Shown: positions 1 to 10,730 of the stretch, piece after piece | Position numbering within the stretch: the stretch's first letter is position 1 | Layout of the letters: every line of letters begins with the position of its first letter | Assembly (NCBI GenBank): GCA_037953625.1 | Contig: CM075655.1 | Location: forward strand, 74,861,501 to 74,925,500 | Source of the DNA: Crotalaria pallida | Lineage: Eukaryota; Streptophyta; Magnoliopsida; Fabales; Fabaceae | DNA: 64,000 bases | Direction: 5' to 3' | Translations under genes and position numbers: made by a program | The notes under the pieces: generated by a model | The model's database searches: none | Told to the model about the DNA's origin: nothing | What the model saw: only the letters and a program-made list of their open reading frames with translations

Positions 1-75
1 CACACACACACATATATACACATATACATACTCATACACGTTACACACACATACCCATGCACATACATACATGCA
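1..75. repeat. CA/TA-rich microsatellite
   Basis: Imperfect run of CA and TA dinucleotides with CATA variants at the left edge of the window. It lies inside the LTR fragment that ends at 395 and has no coding potential. Confidence 0.8.
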
Positions 76-395
76 TTATATTTTTATTTCTTAATCATTT
101 TTACTCTGAAACATATAATTACTAAGCTTACATAATGATTCAACATTTTCAAGAAATCACATTAACACCATCATATATCAAACATGTATCAATCAACACA
201 TAAATACAGAAAACAAATCACTTTCTCATAAAATAACTCTTGTTTAAAATTCACCATTTCTTTAAAATCACTCAACAGTTTTGAAAACGTGAAATAAGAA
301 ATTCATTTAAGAAAATTACTCTTTCAAAAACACTTTTCTCCAAATAAATCTCTTTAATATTTTAAATTAATACGAGGAATTTGCGGGGTGTTACA
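1..395 (-). mobile_element. Ty3/gypsy-type LTR fragment
   Basis: AT-rich, non-coding sequence ending on the plus strand in GGGGTGTTACA, the mirror of the TGTAACACCCC start seen in chromovirus-like LTRs elsewhere in this window (for example 26310). Read on the minus strand it would be the first ~395 bp of an LTR that continues beyond the left edge. Gypsy LTRs of this type have similar sequence at both ends, so the strand is uncertain. Bases 396-457 between it and the next element show nothing recognisable. Confidence 0.5.
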
Positions 396-457
396 CACCT
401 TACTTCTTAAATGCACGTGTTTCTAGTTCATTTTATGTAGCTTTTGTTAATCAAACC

Positions 458-1768
458 TGATGTTTTGGCAAGTGTACCGGGTCAGCAAGTAATATAGTCG
501 GAAGACCAGTATCGTCCCACAGAGATTGTAAATAGAATTCTATAATTCCTACCTAATTTTAATTATTAGTGCAACTTGCGGATTAATGCTGAAAATTAAA
601 TAGGAACTTATGATGTGAAAATTGAAACTAAACTACTCTTAACTTAAGAAAAACAAATTAAGAACGAAGAAGAATAAGTTGGGAAAAACGTTAGGAATCC
701 GGTTTCATTGTAGAATCTAGTTTACTAGCTATGAACTTCTGTTTTCTCTTGAATCAACAACAATTTCAGATTTAACAATTACCAAATCTCTTTAATAATC
801 GTGTTTCCTAATTAATTACTACCCTTAATCTCTTAAGTGGTCCCTAATCAATTAGTCATTCATGAAGCTCGCTGAAATTTCAATGTTATACAACCAACAA
901 GAGTATCTCTACCAATGAACAATTGTAAAGCTTGATTGCTATGCTCATACCAAATTCCCAATTTGTCAATTGAGGAATTAGGTTCCCAAAACACAAATGG
1001 GCCCTTATTCATGTTAAACAACAAAAACACAATCAAGCAATTGATTCAATTGAAAAACATCAATTCATAACGATTATAAACAAAAGGATTCAAACAAATC
1101 CACCATCATCCTAACTGGGGTTTTAGTTACACATGATTAAGAATGAAAAGTAAGAGATAAGAGAAGAACCCATAGCCATAGATAACTCTTGAGCCTTCAA
1201 TAATCTTCAATCTCCAAGGCGGATTCCTCCGGTTGTTGATCTCCGATCCTTTTTCTCATACATAAACTCTCTCTTTCAATGTAATCTCCCCTCATGACTG
1301 CTGAACAACTACTCTAAAACCTAATTTTTAATGTTACAAATCCCTTGCAGACTGAAATTCTGAGTTGGGCTTTTCTGCAGCACGCGCCCCCCAGGCGCGC
1401 GCGAGCTCGCGCCTCTGGCGCTCGGGGTCTGATGATTTTTTCTTCTTTTTTCAGTCCGGCGCGCCTCAGGCGCACCCGTCCTCGCGCCTCAGGCGCGCGA
1501 GGTAGTCACTGGCTCCGTTTTTCTCCGTTCTTTTTTCATTTGCAAGATCTTTTCGTCCTCTTTTCTGTTCCATAAATATTTTCTCCATTTGAGCTCCAAA
1601 AAGTACCTGAAACACTAACAAACGAATCAAAACGTTCAAAAGATTCACAACTCCTAACTATTTCTAAAAACTAACAAAAAACCTACAAAATACTTGAGAA
1701 ACAAGCCCAACACTTAGTAAAAGGGAGTCAAATCAATGCTCAAAATACTATATATTAGACCCAAATCA
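458..1768 (-). repeat. LTR of the Athila-like element
   Basis: On the minus strand the segment starts TGATTTGGG and ends AAAACATCA, so it has TG...CA ends. It follows a purine-rich tract (AAGTTTGGGGGAG, minus strand of about 1769-1782) suited to a polypurine tract. The length of 1311 bp is ordinary for Athila LTRs. Only one copy is present, so the ends are inferred from the motifs and not from an LTR pair. Confidence 0.65.
1381..1501. repeat. GC-rich GGCGCGC palindromic cluster in Athila LTR
   Basis: Several imperfect copies of a GCGCCTCAGGCGC-like motif, alternating GGCGCGC and GCGCCT blocks, sit in otherwise AT-rich sequence. A similar short cluster is at about 3131-3172 in the internal spacer of the same element. 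The copies are partly self-complementary and rich in CpG. Confidence 0.75.
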
Positions 1769-3304
1769 CTCCCCCAAACTTAGCATTTTGCATGTCCCAG
1801 GCAAAAGTAAATAACATTCTAAACAAAAGACAAACTCCCTAAATCAACATATAAATACGTCATTTAAGACTCCGACTCATGACTCCAACACATATCATCA
1901 CAAACTAGTTAGAGTATCAAACTCAATCAGAACTCAGGACTAGTGAACACTCTCAACCTCTCACATGTTTCTCTCAAAAGTGTATAAGGGTAATATTTCT
2001 TTTAAGCACACAAGTTCATCAATGATAAAGTGCTACCATATGCTTGACCATAGACTAACATCTCCACTGAAATTATCGATTGCACAGAAGAATCAAAAGG
2101 TCTTAATATTGGTTGTAATGGGGCCTGGCTAAAGTGTTAGGTAGGATATAAGAAAGAAGGGATAATGAACTAAGGGCTGAATGCAAAACCAATTCCCCTA
2201 GAAATCATGAATGAGCACTAAGTATGTCATAATGAAACTCAACTCAATTCACAACTTTTATTCTTCTCACTTTTCAATTTTCAATTCCTCTACTCTCTTC
2301 CTTTTCACTTTTATTCAATTTATACATCACTTTTTTCATTGGAAGAGAAGTAGGCACAAAAAACTTTTCATTCTCTTTTTCTTTTCTTTTACATTCCACT
2401 TAATTGCTCATCCAAAATTCCTAAGGTACTCACAAAGAATTATGCAATCAATGCAGGGTACCAAAGAAAAATCATATATCATTATAAGGCTCAAAGTGGG
2501 CAACTAAGGGAACAATTTTCAATGCAACCTTCTGAAGGCCTCAAAAACACAACCTAGGTGCCTTAATCATTTTCATGCATGCAATCAATCATCAATTTCG
2601 AAATGGTCACCAGTCAAGTTCTAGAACAACCATACCAAAGTGAACACACTCATGAAAGAATAGGGGTCTCAATATCAGAATATTTCAATAAAATTCATAC
2701 CCGTCAATATAAGGCTCAAAACCTCACTGGGCTAAAGTCAGTTCATTAATCACAAGTTCTGAAAGCATTTGTCAAAATAACCAGTTCACAATTATATTTA
2801 CAGCTCAATCAAACAGTGCCAAAAATCAATGAGTCTAAGTCCTAAACTAAATATATACATGCATCAAAAGAGAAACATTCCTAAATCTAGAATAATCACC
2901 TGCTTTCACTAGAGACACAAACCAAAACCAAATATGGGAGAACAATTCAAGTCTGAAAAACAATTTTTATTTTGTATACTTCTCCCCCAAACTTAAATGT
3001 TGGCTTGTCCTCAAGCAAACTAATCTATCCTTAACTACAAAATAAAAATGAAAAACTACCTAAGAAAACAGAACACTATTTTTGTTGAGGTACACAAGCT
3101 GAATAAAAAGTTGGAGCCATCTGAGCAGTCAGGCGCGCCCGGGGCGCGCGACCACATCCGCCTGGGGCGCACGAGGTCTGTACCTCAATTTTTTTTTTTT
3201 GAAAAAGAAATTACTCTACATGGGTTGCCTCCCAAAAAGCGCTTGTTTAACGTCGCGAGCCTGACGAATTTCCCCTTTGCAAGGGCAAGGGAGAAAACAA
3301 AAAA
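1769..3304 (-). other. Athila 3' spacer, non-coding
   Basis: No credible reading frame. Two purine tracts on the minus strand, AAGTTTGGGGGAG next to the LTR and a second similar one near 2986-2998, frame a ~1.2-kb AT-rich spacer. This matches the long untranslated region between integrase and 3' LTR in Athila elements. The second tract may be an internal polypurine tract or a trace of a duplicated LTR boundary. Confidence 0.6.
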
Positions 3305-4666
3305 CTAAGGGTCTTGGAAGTCCACGGTGGTTTGTTCCCTCTCCACCGGACCTCCCAAATATGGCTTAAGTCGCTGACCATTGACCTTGAAAATCACACC
3401 CTCTCTAGGATCCTTAATTGCAACAGCTCCGAAGGGAAAAACCTCCTCTATCACAAAAGGACCAGACCACCTGGATTTCAGTTTTCCTGGGAAAAGCCTC
3501 ATCCTAGAATTATACAACAATACAAGCTGCCCTTTTTCAAAAACTCTAGGAATTATCTTACCATCATGATGTTTCTTAGCCAATGACTTTAACTTAGAAG
3601 ACCAACTATATGCCTGCTCCCTAAACTCATCAAGTTCATGTAGCTGCAAAAGTCTTTTTTCACCTGCTTGTTGCAAATCCATGTTAAGAAATCTGGTTGC
3701 CCAATAAGCCTTATGAGCTAACTCAACAGGCAAATGGCAACTCTTCCCAAAAACTACCTGGAAGGGTGACATTCCCAAAGGGCTCTTAAAAGCTGTCCTA
3801 TAGGCCCATAATGCATCATCTAGCTTCCTAGACCAATCCTTTCTAGACCCATTAACTATTTTTTCTAATATTCGCTTCAGCTCACGATTGGACACTTCTA
3901 CTTGGCCACAAGTTTTAGGATGGTATGGTGTAGAAACTTTATGGTGCACCTCATACTTGGCCAAGACCTTTTCTAAAACCCTATTGCAAAAGTGAGTACC
4001 ATTGTCACTAATGAGAACTCGAGGCACCCCAAATCTATTAAAAATGTTTTTCTTTACAAAATTCACCACTATTTTGGCATCATTCGTGTGGGACATGCGA
4101 GTGCCTCAACCCATTTGGACACATAGTCCACTGCAACAAGGATATACCTATTTCCATAAGAAGGAGGAAAAGGACCAACAAAGTCAATCCCCCAAACGTC
4201 AAAGATTTCCACCTCCAAAATACTTTGTAGAGGAATCTCATTCCTTCGGGAAATATTACCTGTTCTTTGGCACCTATCACATTGCATCACGAAGTTCCTG
4301 GCATCTTTAACAATAGTTGGCCAATAATAGCCACTTTGCAAAATTTTTGTAGCTGTTTTATCAAAACTAAAGTGACCAACATAATGTGAAGCGTGACAGT
4401 GCTTTAAGATATCAGGTATTTCATCATTAGGCACACATCTCCTAAGAATTCCATCAATTCCCCGACGAAACAAGAAAGGTTCATCCCACAAATAAAACTT
4501 GACATCATGTAAAAACTTTTTCTTTTGTAGAAAAGTCAAGTGTTTAGGGACGACCTTAGCTGCGTGAAAGTTGGCTATATCTGCATACCATGGTTGGTTA
4601 GCAGCTACCACCAACAGCTTTTCATCAGGGAATTCATCCTTAATAGGTACTTCCTTTTCGCAATTG
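3305..4666 (-). pseudogene. Athila pol: integrase, frameshifted
   Basis: Integrase would join the cDNA copy to host DNA in the nucleus. On the minus strand the frame opens inside coding sequence at 4666, in the linker after RNase H. It continues with the HHCC zinc-binding region (HCHASHYVGH ... CDRCQ, about 4390-4240) and the catalytic core with all three acidic residues visible: D in WGIDF, D in ISDNGTHF, E in QVEVSNREL. The C-terminal region ends at 3305. A frameshift near 4070-4096, just after KWVEALA, moves the rest into another frame, so no complete protein can be made. Everything 5' of the linker is absent. The assignment to Athila integrase is secure; the exact frameshift base is not. 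Confidence 0.88.
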
Positions 4667-5271
4667 TGATGTCCTAGATTGTGAGATCCCCAAAGGTTAG
4701 GGAAGAAGACCTTGGGGAAGCCTCCGTCTAGGGGTTTATCTGTGATGTTTGGTGGGAGTCCTCAGGTGGCTAAGGAGAAAGCCAAGAAGTAACCCTAATC
4801 ACTGGTGTGTGAAGGTGATAATTAGGGTTAGAGGACGTACCTGAGCCCCATGTAGTACGGTGCTACTTATAGGGGGAGCTGGTTGCCCTAATGGGCTTGC
4901 TTTAGGCCCAAGTAGGGCCAGCCTGTACTGAGCTACGAGTGGGTGAGCTGTCCTTGTGGATAAGGTGAGACACGTCATCCTGTCCTTGGTATCGGACTCT
5001 GGGGGAGGTGTCAGACTCTAGGTGGTGTCGGACAAGGAGGTCGAACCTTGATGGGAGCATGGTATCGGCCCGTGTCCGATGTCTGTTCGACCGTTGAGCC
5101 TTGAGCTCGGCCCAGAGCACACAGAGGGGTGGGAGCATGGTATCGGCTCGTGTCCGATGTCTGTTCGGCCGTTGAGCCTTGAGCTCGGCCAAGTATACAG
5201 AGGGCTTCTTATAGGGCCATGAGGCCTTAAGCGAGGGTTCTGAGGATCTCGGCTAGGCCGAGTCCACCACA
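4667..5271 (-). repeat. 3' LTR of the Tat-like element
   Basis: On the minus strand it begins TGTGGTGGAC and ends GGACATCACA, the same ends as the plus-strand LTR at 63045-63625 (605 against 581 bp). Both contain a TATAAGTA or TATAAGTAG box (here the complement at about 4864-4872) followed by a leader. Here a ~58-bp segment containing GAGCATGGTATCGG is present twice (about 5053 and 5129); in the other copy a different 28-bp unit is amplified. Confidence 0.85.
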
Positions 5272-5420
5272 TAAGCCCCCCCAGCTCGGTCAAGACTATG
5301 CGAGCCTTGATCCGAGGTCTTGGTTTAGGTCCTTTTCCCAAGTCCACCACATAAGCCCCCTAGCTTGGTCAAGGCTATTTGAGCCTTGTTTCGAGGTTCC
5401 AGGGAGTTCGGAAGATGAGT
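5261..5420. repeat. 80-bp tandem duplication across the PPT/LTR junction
   Basis: AGTCCACCACATAAGCCCCC occurs at 5261 and again at 5341, each followed by similar sequence (AGCTCGGTCAA against AGCTTGGTCAA). On the minus strand each copy reads purine tract GGGGGCTTA then TGTGGTGGAC, so the polypurine tract and the first bases of the 3' LTR are present twice. The inner copy at 5271/5272 is the working LTR border. Confidence 0.85.
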
Positions 5421-6158
5421 TGCCGAGAGCTGGATCCAGCTGTATCTGACGTCCTTTCACTGTGACGGAGCAGGTTTGAAAGCTGTCCTTTCACCTGCTC
5501 TGAAATGACGCTTGCCTTTTCCAGATCTGACACGTGTCAGAAATCATACCTAACGAAGCGTCGCCATTACTGCGACGTTGCTCGAGGTCCGTGATTCCAG
5601 CTATTCTGCGCCACGTGTCTCCGCGTGTGTGGCTGCATGCTGGGTTGGGCTTTTTGGGCCAGGCCCAAACTTCAAAATTGAGGGGGAAAACGGTTTCTCT
5701 TCCCCCTCTTTCACACCAAACCGCTTCTCATTCTCTCTCTTCCATACGAAAACCTTTCTTCTTTCTCAGCAAAACCGCTTCTTTTCCTCTTGCATCATCG
5801 AACTCCTTTCTCCATCTTTGCCTTTCGTCTTCTTCTTCTCCAGCAGAGATTTTGCTTGATTTTGCAAGCCCTCTCCACCAAGCTTATACTCACAAGGTAC
5901 TGTTTCTCTCCTTGTTTCTCTTCTTCTTCCCTTTTCTTCTCTCCTTACTGTTTTGCAGTTTACATGGGAGGGGTTAGTAATTTTGTTCTTATTTTTATTT
6001 TTATGGAATGGGGTATTCTTTCTGGGTTTTGGGGTTTTGGTTTTGGGGAATGATTTTGGCATTCTTTGGGTTGGGGGCGTTTTTAGGATTACGGAGGGTT
6101 TTTGATTCATGTCTTTGTTTTGATTTTTCAGAAAACCAGAGAAGTGGATTGGGGAAGT
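5272..6158 (+). other. Promoter/5' leader of the opposite-strand extra gene
   Basis: Non-coding on the plus strand. It contains a pyrimidine-rich leader (about 5690-5890) and a good intron: donor CACAAG/GTACTG with GT at 5897-5898 and acceptor TTTTTCAG ending at 6131. The first ATG after the acceptor is 6159. This leader intron runs opposite to the retroelement's genomic strand, so it is evidence for a separate antisense transcript. Confidence 0.55.
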
Positions 6159-8492
6159 ATGAGTAGGGAATGGTTTAGGAAATGGGTAGGGGTAGTCTCC
6201 CTGTCATCCAGCAGTAGTGAGGAGGAGGACGGCTCCTCTTCCTCGTCCTGCTCCTCCACGGAGGTAAACGTGGCGCTCCGTCGCCAGAGGAAGTATAGGC
6301 AAAGATATGAAAAACAAGTCCTGGAGGTTGATCCCGTTGAGGTTGTCTATCCTCGGGACTGGGAAGAGAAGAGGGAATGGATAAAACAATATGCCTGGGC
6401 CGAATTTGTCGATGGTGGGGAGCGTGCCGATTTCGAGAGGATGGAGAGAGAGAGGACGTACGAACGGGGGGTTCCTGTGGTAGAGGGGAGATGCTCGCCC
6501 CTCGGAACAACTTCGAGGGGGTTTTCTGGGGGGTTATTTTTTGTAACCCGTAGGACTAACACCGAGCTCCCCTGTTCTTCCACGGGTAAAATGCCTCCTC
6601 GAAAGTGCATCAGCCGACCAGAACTCTACCCAGTACCTTCTGACGCCGATCAGTACCAATGGGTCGATGTGGAGCCCAAAGGAGTTCGGTCCAGCTTGGA
6701 CTCCGAGGATAAACTTGCCGGAGTGAAGAGAGCCGTGCTGCCCTGCTCTGGGGACGCTACTGGGACCTCTTACGACGTACTCCCCTGTTGGGCGAACGAC
6801 AGAATATGCAGCCGAACAGACAAGAATTCTTTCTTCTTTTATGCCGGTCTGATCCACAACCTCGGCGTGACCCTCCCTTTTACCGATTTGGAGATGAGGG
6901 TTCTGAACGAGCTCGGACTAGCCCCTTCACAACTTCATCCCAACACTTGGTCATTCCTTCGAGCATTCCAAAAATATTGTGGGGCCATAGGTTTGGTGTG
7001 CACAGTTCGGCTCTTCCTGTGGATGTATAACCCGTTCGTCAGTAATAAAGACGGGGTTACTGGTCGGCTTTGGGTGTCGGCCAAGGCCCGAAGTCACTGT
7101 GGGCTATTCGGCATGTTCACGGACTCTTGGAAGCATTTCAAGCCAAAATTTTTTAACTACAAGTATGTTGGAACGGGGCTACCTTGGTTTCGGTCCGAGA
7201 TGGGTCCGAAGTTCCCTTTGGAGTGGACCCCAGAGTTCTTCAGTCGCCACATCGGCACACCGCAGAGGTGGTCGGGCGCAGCGCTTGACGCTGATGAGGC
7301 CGTGACGGCCCATCATTTCCAAACCGAATATCGTGCTCAGAAATTCCAGCTCGACATTGGAGTTTTCATGAAGTGTCCTGACAGCGAAGTCTTGACCAGA
7401 ATTGGTAGTTAACTTTACTCTTACACTTGTACATTTTCTCTCAACTTTCTTACTAATTTTTCATTGTCTTTTTGTTTTGCAGAGGAACATTGGTCGGACA
7501 TGTCGTCGAAGGCACTCAAAGCTGCGATGGAGGCTCGTAAGAGAAAGAGGTCGGACAACCCTTCTACTGGGGCATCGCCTGCTGAGACTTCTGCCGACAC
7601 GACTTCCATCGACTCGTCTCCTCTTCAACTTACTCCTCCTGCGGTGATCATTGCCCCCCTCCCCCTCAATCTCCGACTCCGAGCACCGAGATGGTCACTG
7701 CTGCAAATACCCCTCCTTCGTCAGCAGGTCCGAGGAGGGGAACTGATATTCTCCCGAGACCGCCGAACACTACTGCCAAGCCCTCGGTCAAAGAGGCTGT
7801 GATGAAAATGTCGGGGACCGAGTGGAAAAGACTGGCCAAGGAGCTATCCTGTCACTTGAAGAGATCAACAACTATTTTCAATGTGTTGGCTGAGGTTGCT
7901 GATGATGTGGCTGAAGGTGTATCGCCTGCCAAGAAAAAGGCTCGGTCCGAAATGGAGGCCGAGGTAGCTGATCTCAGGAGTAACAAAATCTCTGTCAATC
8001 AGAAATTGGCCGAGTTAGAAGAGAAGCACCACCAGCAGATGGAGGAGCTTTTGAAAAATCATGAAGAAGTCTTAGCCCAAGTGAGAGCAGATGCCAGAGA
8101 AGCTGGTCGGCAGAGAAGCTGGTCGGCATGAAGGCCTAGTCGAGGTTGAGAAGGTTAGGACTTTGCTGAAGAGAAGGGCTGCTCAGGCTCTTAAGCACAA
8201 GGTAGCAGCGGCCGAAGCCAACTTCGACTTTGAGAAGGGAGGAGGTAAAATCTTCGCCAGTGTCGTGGATCAGATTCTTCACCTGAACCAAGAGCTCCGA
8301 ATTCGGGTAGTCGGCGCCTCTGCCGGGTTCGGGGTGGAAAATGGGAAGATGGTTGACTATGATAAGGATGGGGCCGAGGTTGACCTCGACCAACCTAAGG
8401 AGAACCTTCCTAATCCCTTGGTGGAGAAACCGAATGAGGAATTCGATCCGAGTACGGTTATACTTTCCGATGTTGAAGACGAAGCAGCATAA
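6159..8492 (+). pseudogene. Transposase_28-like (PF04195) extra ORF of Tat element, broken
   Basis: The function of this family is unknown; PF04195 ('putative gypsy type transposon') proteins are plant-specific. Exon 1 (6159-7404) has an acidic/serine-rich N-terminus. It then carries the family block (about residues 225-350) with IHNLGVTLPFTDLE, LHPNTWSFLRAFQ and the KHFKPKFF region. A GT-AG intron (7405-7482, acceptor TTTTGCAG) joins in frame to exon 2, which has a basic KKKARSE stretch and a coiled coil rich in E/K (about 7950-8110). Two lesions break exon 2: a frame change in a C-rich run near 7653-7668, and a 16-bp tandem duplication at 8096-8127. The tail ends in an acidic stretch at 8492. 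It lies antisense to the element's gag-pol strand, between pol and the 3' LTR, where Tat elements are known to carry extra ORFs. The start at 6159 is the first ATG after the leader acceptor. Confidence 0.78.
8096..8127 (+). repeat. 16-bp tandem duplication (frameshifting)
   Basis: AGAGAAGCTGGTCGGC occurs twice head to tail (8096-8111, 8112-8127). Sixteen is not a multiple of three, so the frame shifts. Coding sequence continues on both sides in frames that would agree with a single copy. Confidence 0.95.
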
Positions 8493-9396
8493 GTCCCTTA
8501 TGCTGGGAAGCTTGCATGTTGTTAATGTTTTTTGTATAACATGTTTGACAGTCTTGGACCTGTTTTATCTTGTTGTCTTTGTATAACAATTGTCTTTGTA
8601 ATGCAAGTTTTATTTTGCTTCATTTGTTGGATCATGCTATTTATATGCAAGTTTTTTATTTCAACTTGTTGCATACATTTGGTGTCCGAGGTCATGTTTA
8701 TGCAAGCCTTTTCTTTGACTTGTTGCACAAATGCGAGTTTATTTTGTTAACTCGTTGCACGTTTACTTTTTAGACCTCGGATCCGAACTCGTCTTTAGAA
8801 ATGCCAAGTTATCTGCTGTTTAACTTGTTGCGTGCGTATAGAGTCCGAGGTCATTTTTATGCAAGTTTTTTCTCTAACTTGTTGCACGAATGCGAGTTTA
8901 TTTAACTCGTTGCATGTTTATTTATTGGACCTCGGATCCACACTGCGATTAGTTAGGAGGTTATCGAAAAAAACCTGTTTTGAAAGATGCAAGTATTTGA
9001 GACTTGTTGCATTTTATTTTAGATAGCCCAGTAAAACTGTTTATGAGAATACCAGTTCTGCTTGTACTTGTTGTATTCGGACTTGATTCGACCTGAAGAG
9101 GTCATGATAAGGACGCTTGATCTGACCTGAATATAAATAATGAGGTTAATCTTGGACAACTCAGTAAGTGCAGTACTCTTATAAGTTTTCCTTTGAAAAA
9201 AGGTACTGTATATAAGCGCATACGGTAGGGATCTCGGATCTACCCACCTTAGCCGAGGTGGGTGCCCTCGTCCCCGATGTGAAAGAGGTTGCTGAGTGAA
9301 GCTATGTGAAAACATTTCACAGCAAGCTATACTTTATCGGGTGTCCCTTGTACACTGTGCATATGAGCCGATCTCATTTGCAAGATGTTGACTGTT
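8493..9396. other. 3' flank of extra gene; degenerate tandem repeat
   Basis: No gene. About 8640-8945 holds two diverged copies of a ~160-bp unit with the same word order: GTCCGAGGTCAT, TGCAAG, AACTTGTTGCAC, GCGAGTTTA, AACTCGTTGCA, GACCTCGGATCC. It is probably the 3' untranslated region of the extra gene and the junction to deleted pol. The rest is AT-rich with no recognisable feature. Confidence 0.55.
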
Positions 9397-9401
9397 CATA
9401 G
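9397..9401. repeat. Target-site duplication CATAG (left)
   Basis: CATAG immediately precedes the LTR start at 9402 and recurs at 15333-15337, immediately after the other LTR. It defines the copia insertion exactly. Confidence 0.95.
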
Positions 9402-10457
9402 TGTGGAAACCTACAATCGGTGGGTGAAACAACTAGGACACACTAGGAGAACACCTAGAAGGGGGGGTTGAATAGGTGTTAGATAAACCTTGAAAGATTT
9501 TCGCAAGAAACAAATCAAAACGATTAAAACAAATGATTTTCTTGAAAATTCTTTAGCCTTAATCGATTAATGACATGAACTAATCGATTAATGCCTCTGT
9601 ACATTGAAAAATCACTTTTCAATCAAATACGAAAATCAATCAATTAACAAGTATAACCAGAGATTCAGCGGAAACAATTAACACCTATATTCTTATTGAT
9701 TACCTAGGTTATGAAAATGATTTTCCCAAACTTAATTTTGCACAATTAAGATTCAATTCAATCAATTATGAAAAATCACTTTTTCTAGGTTTTCAATCAA
9801 GAACACAATTAATAACAAGAATTGTAAAGAGTAGAGAGTTTAGAGATACGACACAGTGATTTATCCTGGTTCACTTTCATCCACTTGAAAGCTACTCCAG
9901 TCCCCTCTTCAACCAAGAGAGATTCTTCACTATGAGAAATTAGAGTTTCTCAAATTACAAGTAAATGCCAAACAAGACTTCCTTCTTGCTAGCCTACAAG
10001 AGATACAAAACCCTTGCCTTGTAACCCTATTGATATCTAATCTAACCTCTTCTCTTTTGCTTGCCGATACCCCACAACAAGACTTCCAATGCTTGCTTCA
10101 CTACAAGACTTCCAATTGCTTGTTAACACAACAAGGCTTCCAAGTGCTTGATGAAATGCCACATCAAGGCTTCCAATATAACTTTGCTTGATTCACAACC
10201 AAGACTTCCAATTGTTGTAGATAGCTTGCCTCTTGCAAAGATTACAACTCAAATGAAAACAAAATAACAATCCTATGAATCTCTTTCAAAATCTATGAAA
10301 ATATCAACATGAGAGATTCAAGGTTCTTGATCAAAGAATGTAAAAGTTAAAGCTTTGATCTTGAGAAAGTGAGAGAGAATAAAGTGGCTTTGATTCTTGT
10401 AAAATTGATATGAAAATTATAGGTAATTGTAATAATCATTCACAAAGGTTAGAAATA

Positions 10458-10470
10458 GGTTTATATAGAA
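10458..10470 (-). promoter_or_regulatory. TATA box of copia LTR
   Basis: The minus strand reads TTCTATATAAACC. The same sequence is at 14706-14718 in the other LTR and at 49508-49515 (plus strand) in the related solo LTR. It lies ~76 bp downstream of the palindrome array. Confidence 0.65.
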
Positions 10471-10545
10471 TACCCAAAAGTTAGGAATGATTAGAAGTGC
10501 TTTTGAGAAGAGAAAAACTCATTTAAAAACAGTAACAGCTCATGT

Positions 10546-10730
10546 TAATCGAGTAAGAAAGTCACTACTCGAGTAACAAGTGTAAAACTTGTGCACTACT
10601 CGAGTAATCTGAGCCTTAATCGAGTATTTACGCAAAGCTTCAAAAATCTAATCGAGTAATCAGCCCCTTAATCGAGTATTTGCGCAAGACTGCAAAATTC
10701 TACTCGAGTAATCAAATGGCTAATCGAGTA
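10546..10730. promoter_or_regulatory. Array of eight phased CG-centred palindromes
   Basis: Ten-base motifs of the form TAATCGAGTA or TACTCGAGTA start at 10546, 10566, 10597, 10617, 10649, 10669, 10701 and 10721. Spacings are 20, 31, 20, 32, 20, 32 and 20 bp, that is, pairs two helical turns apart repeating about every 52 bp. The array sits just upstream of the LTR TATA box. The matching array in the other LTR (14794-14978) has a few mutated motifs. Function unknown; a binding array for a dimeric protein is an inference. Confidence 0.8.

Larger units (their letters stand above)
458..4666 (-). mobile_element. Athila-lineage Ty3/gypsy element, 3' half
   Basis: Reading the minus strand, the order is integrase (4666-3305), a non-coding spacer (3304-1769) and an LTR (1768-458), the layout of the 3' half of an Athila-type element. 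Everything upstream of the integrase is missing: coding similarity runs right up to 4666 and stops where a Tat-type LTR begins at 4667. Insertion of, or recombination with, the Tat element probably removed it. The integrase wording, such as the WGIDFVGPF block followed by YILVAVDYVSKWVEA, is typical of Athila. Confidence 0.8.

Noticed and set aside
5534..5977. 147-codon frame upstream of the extra gene
   Set aside because: Pyrimidine-rich leader giving a Ser/Leu-rich translation; the leader intron and the start at 6159 explain the region better.
10546..10730. CRISPR-like array of regularly spaced palindromic repeats
   Set aside because: The repeats are only ~10 bp and the intervals are not unique equal-length spacers. 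They sit inside plant LTRs with no cas genes; this is not a CRISPR locus.
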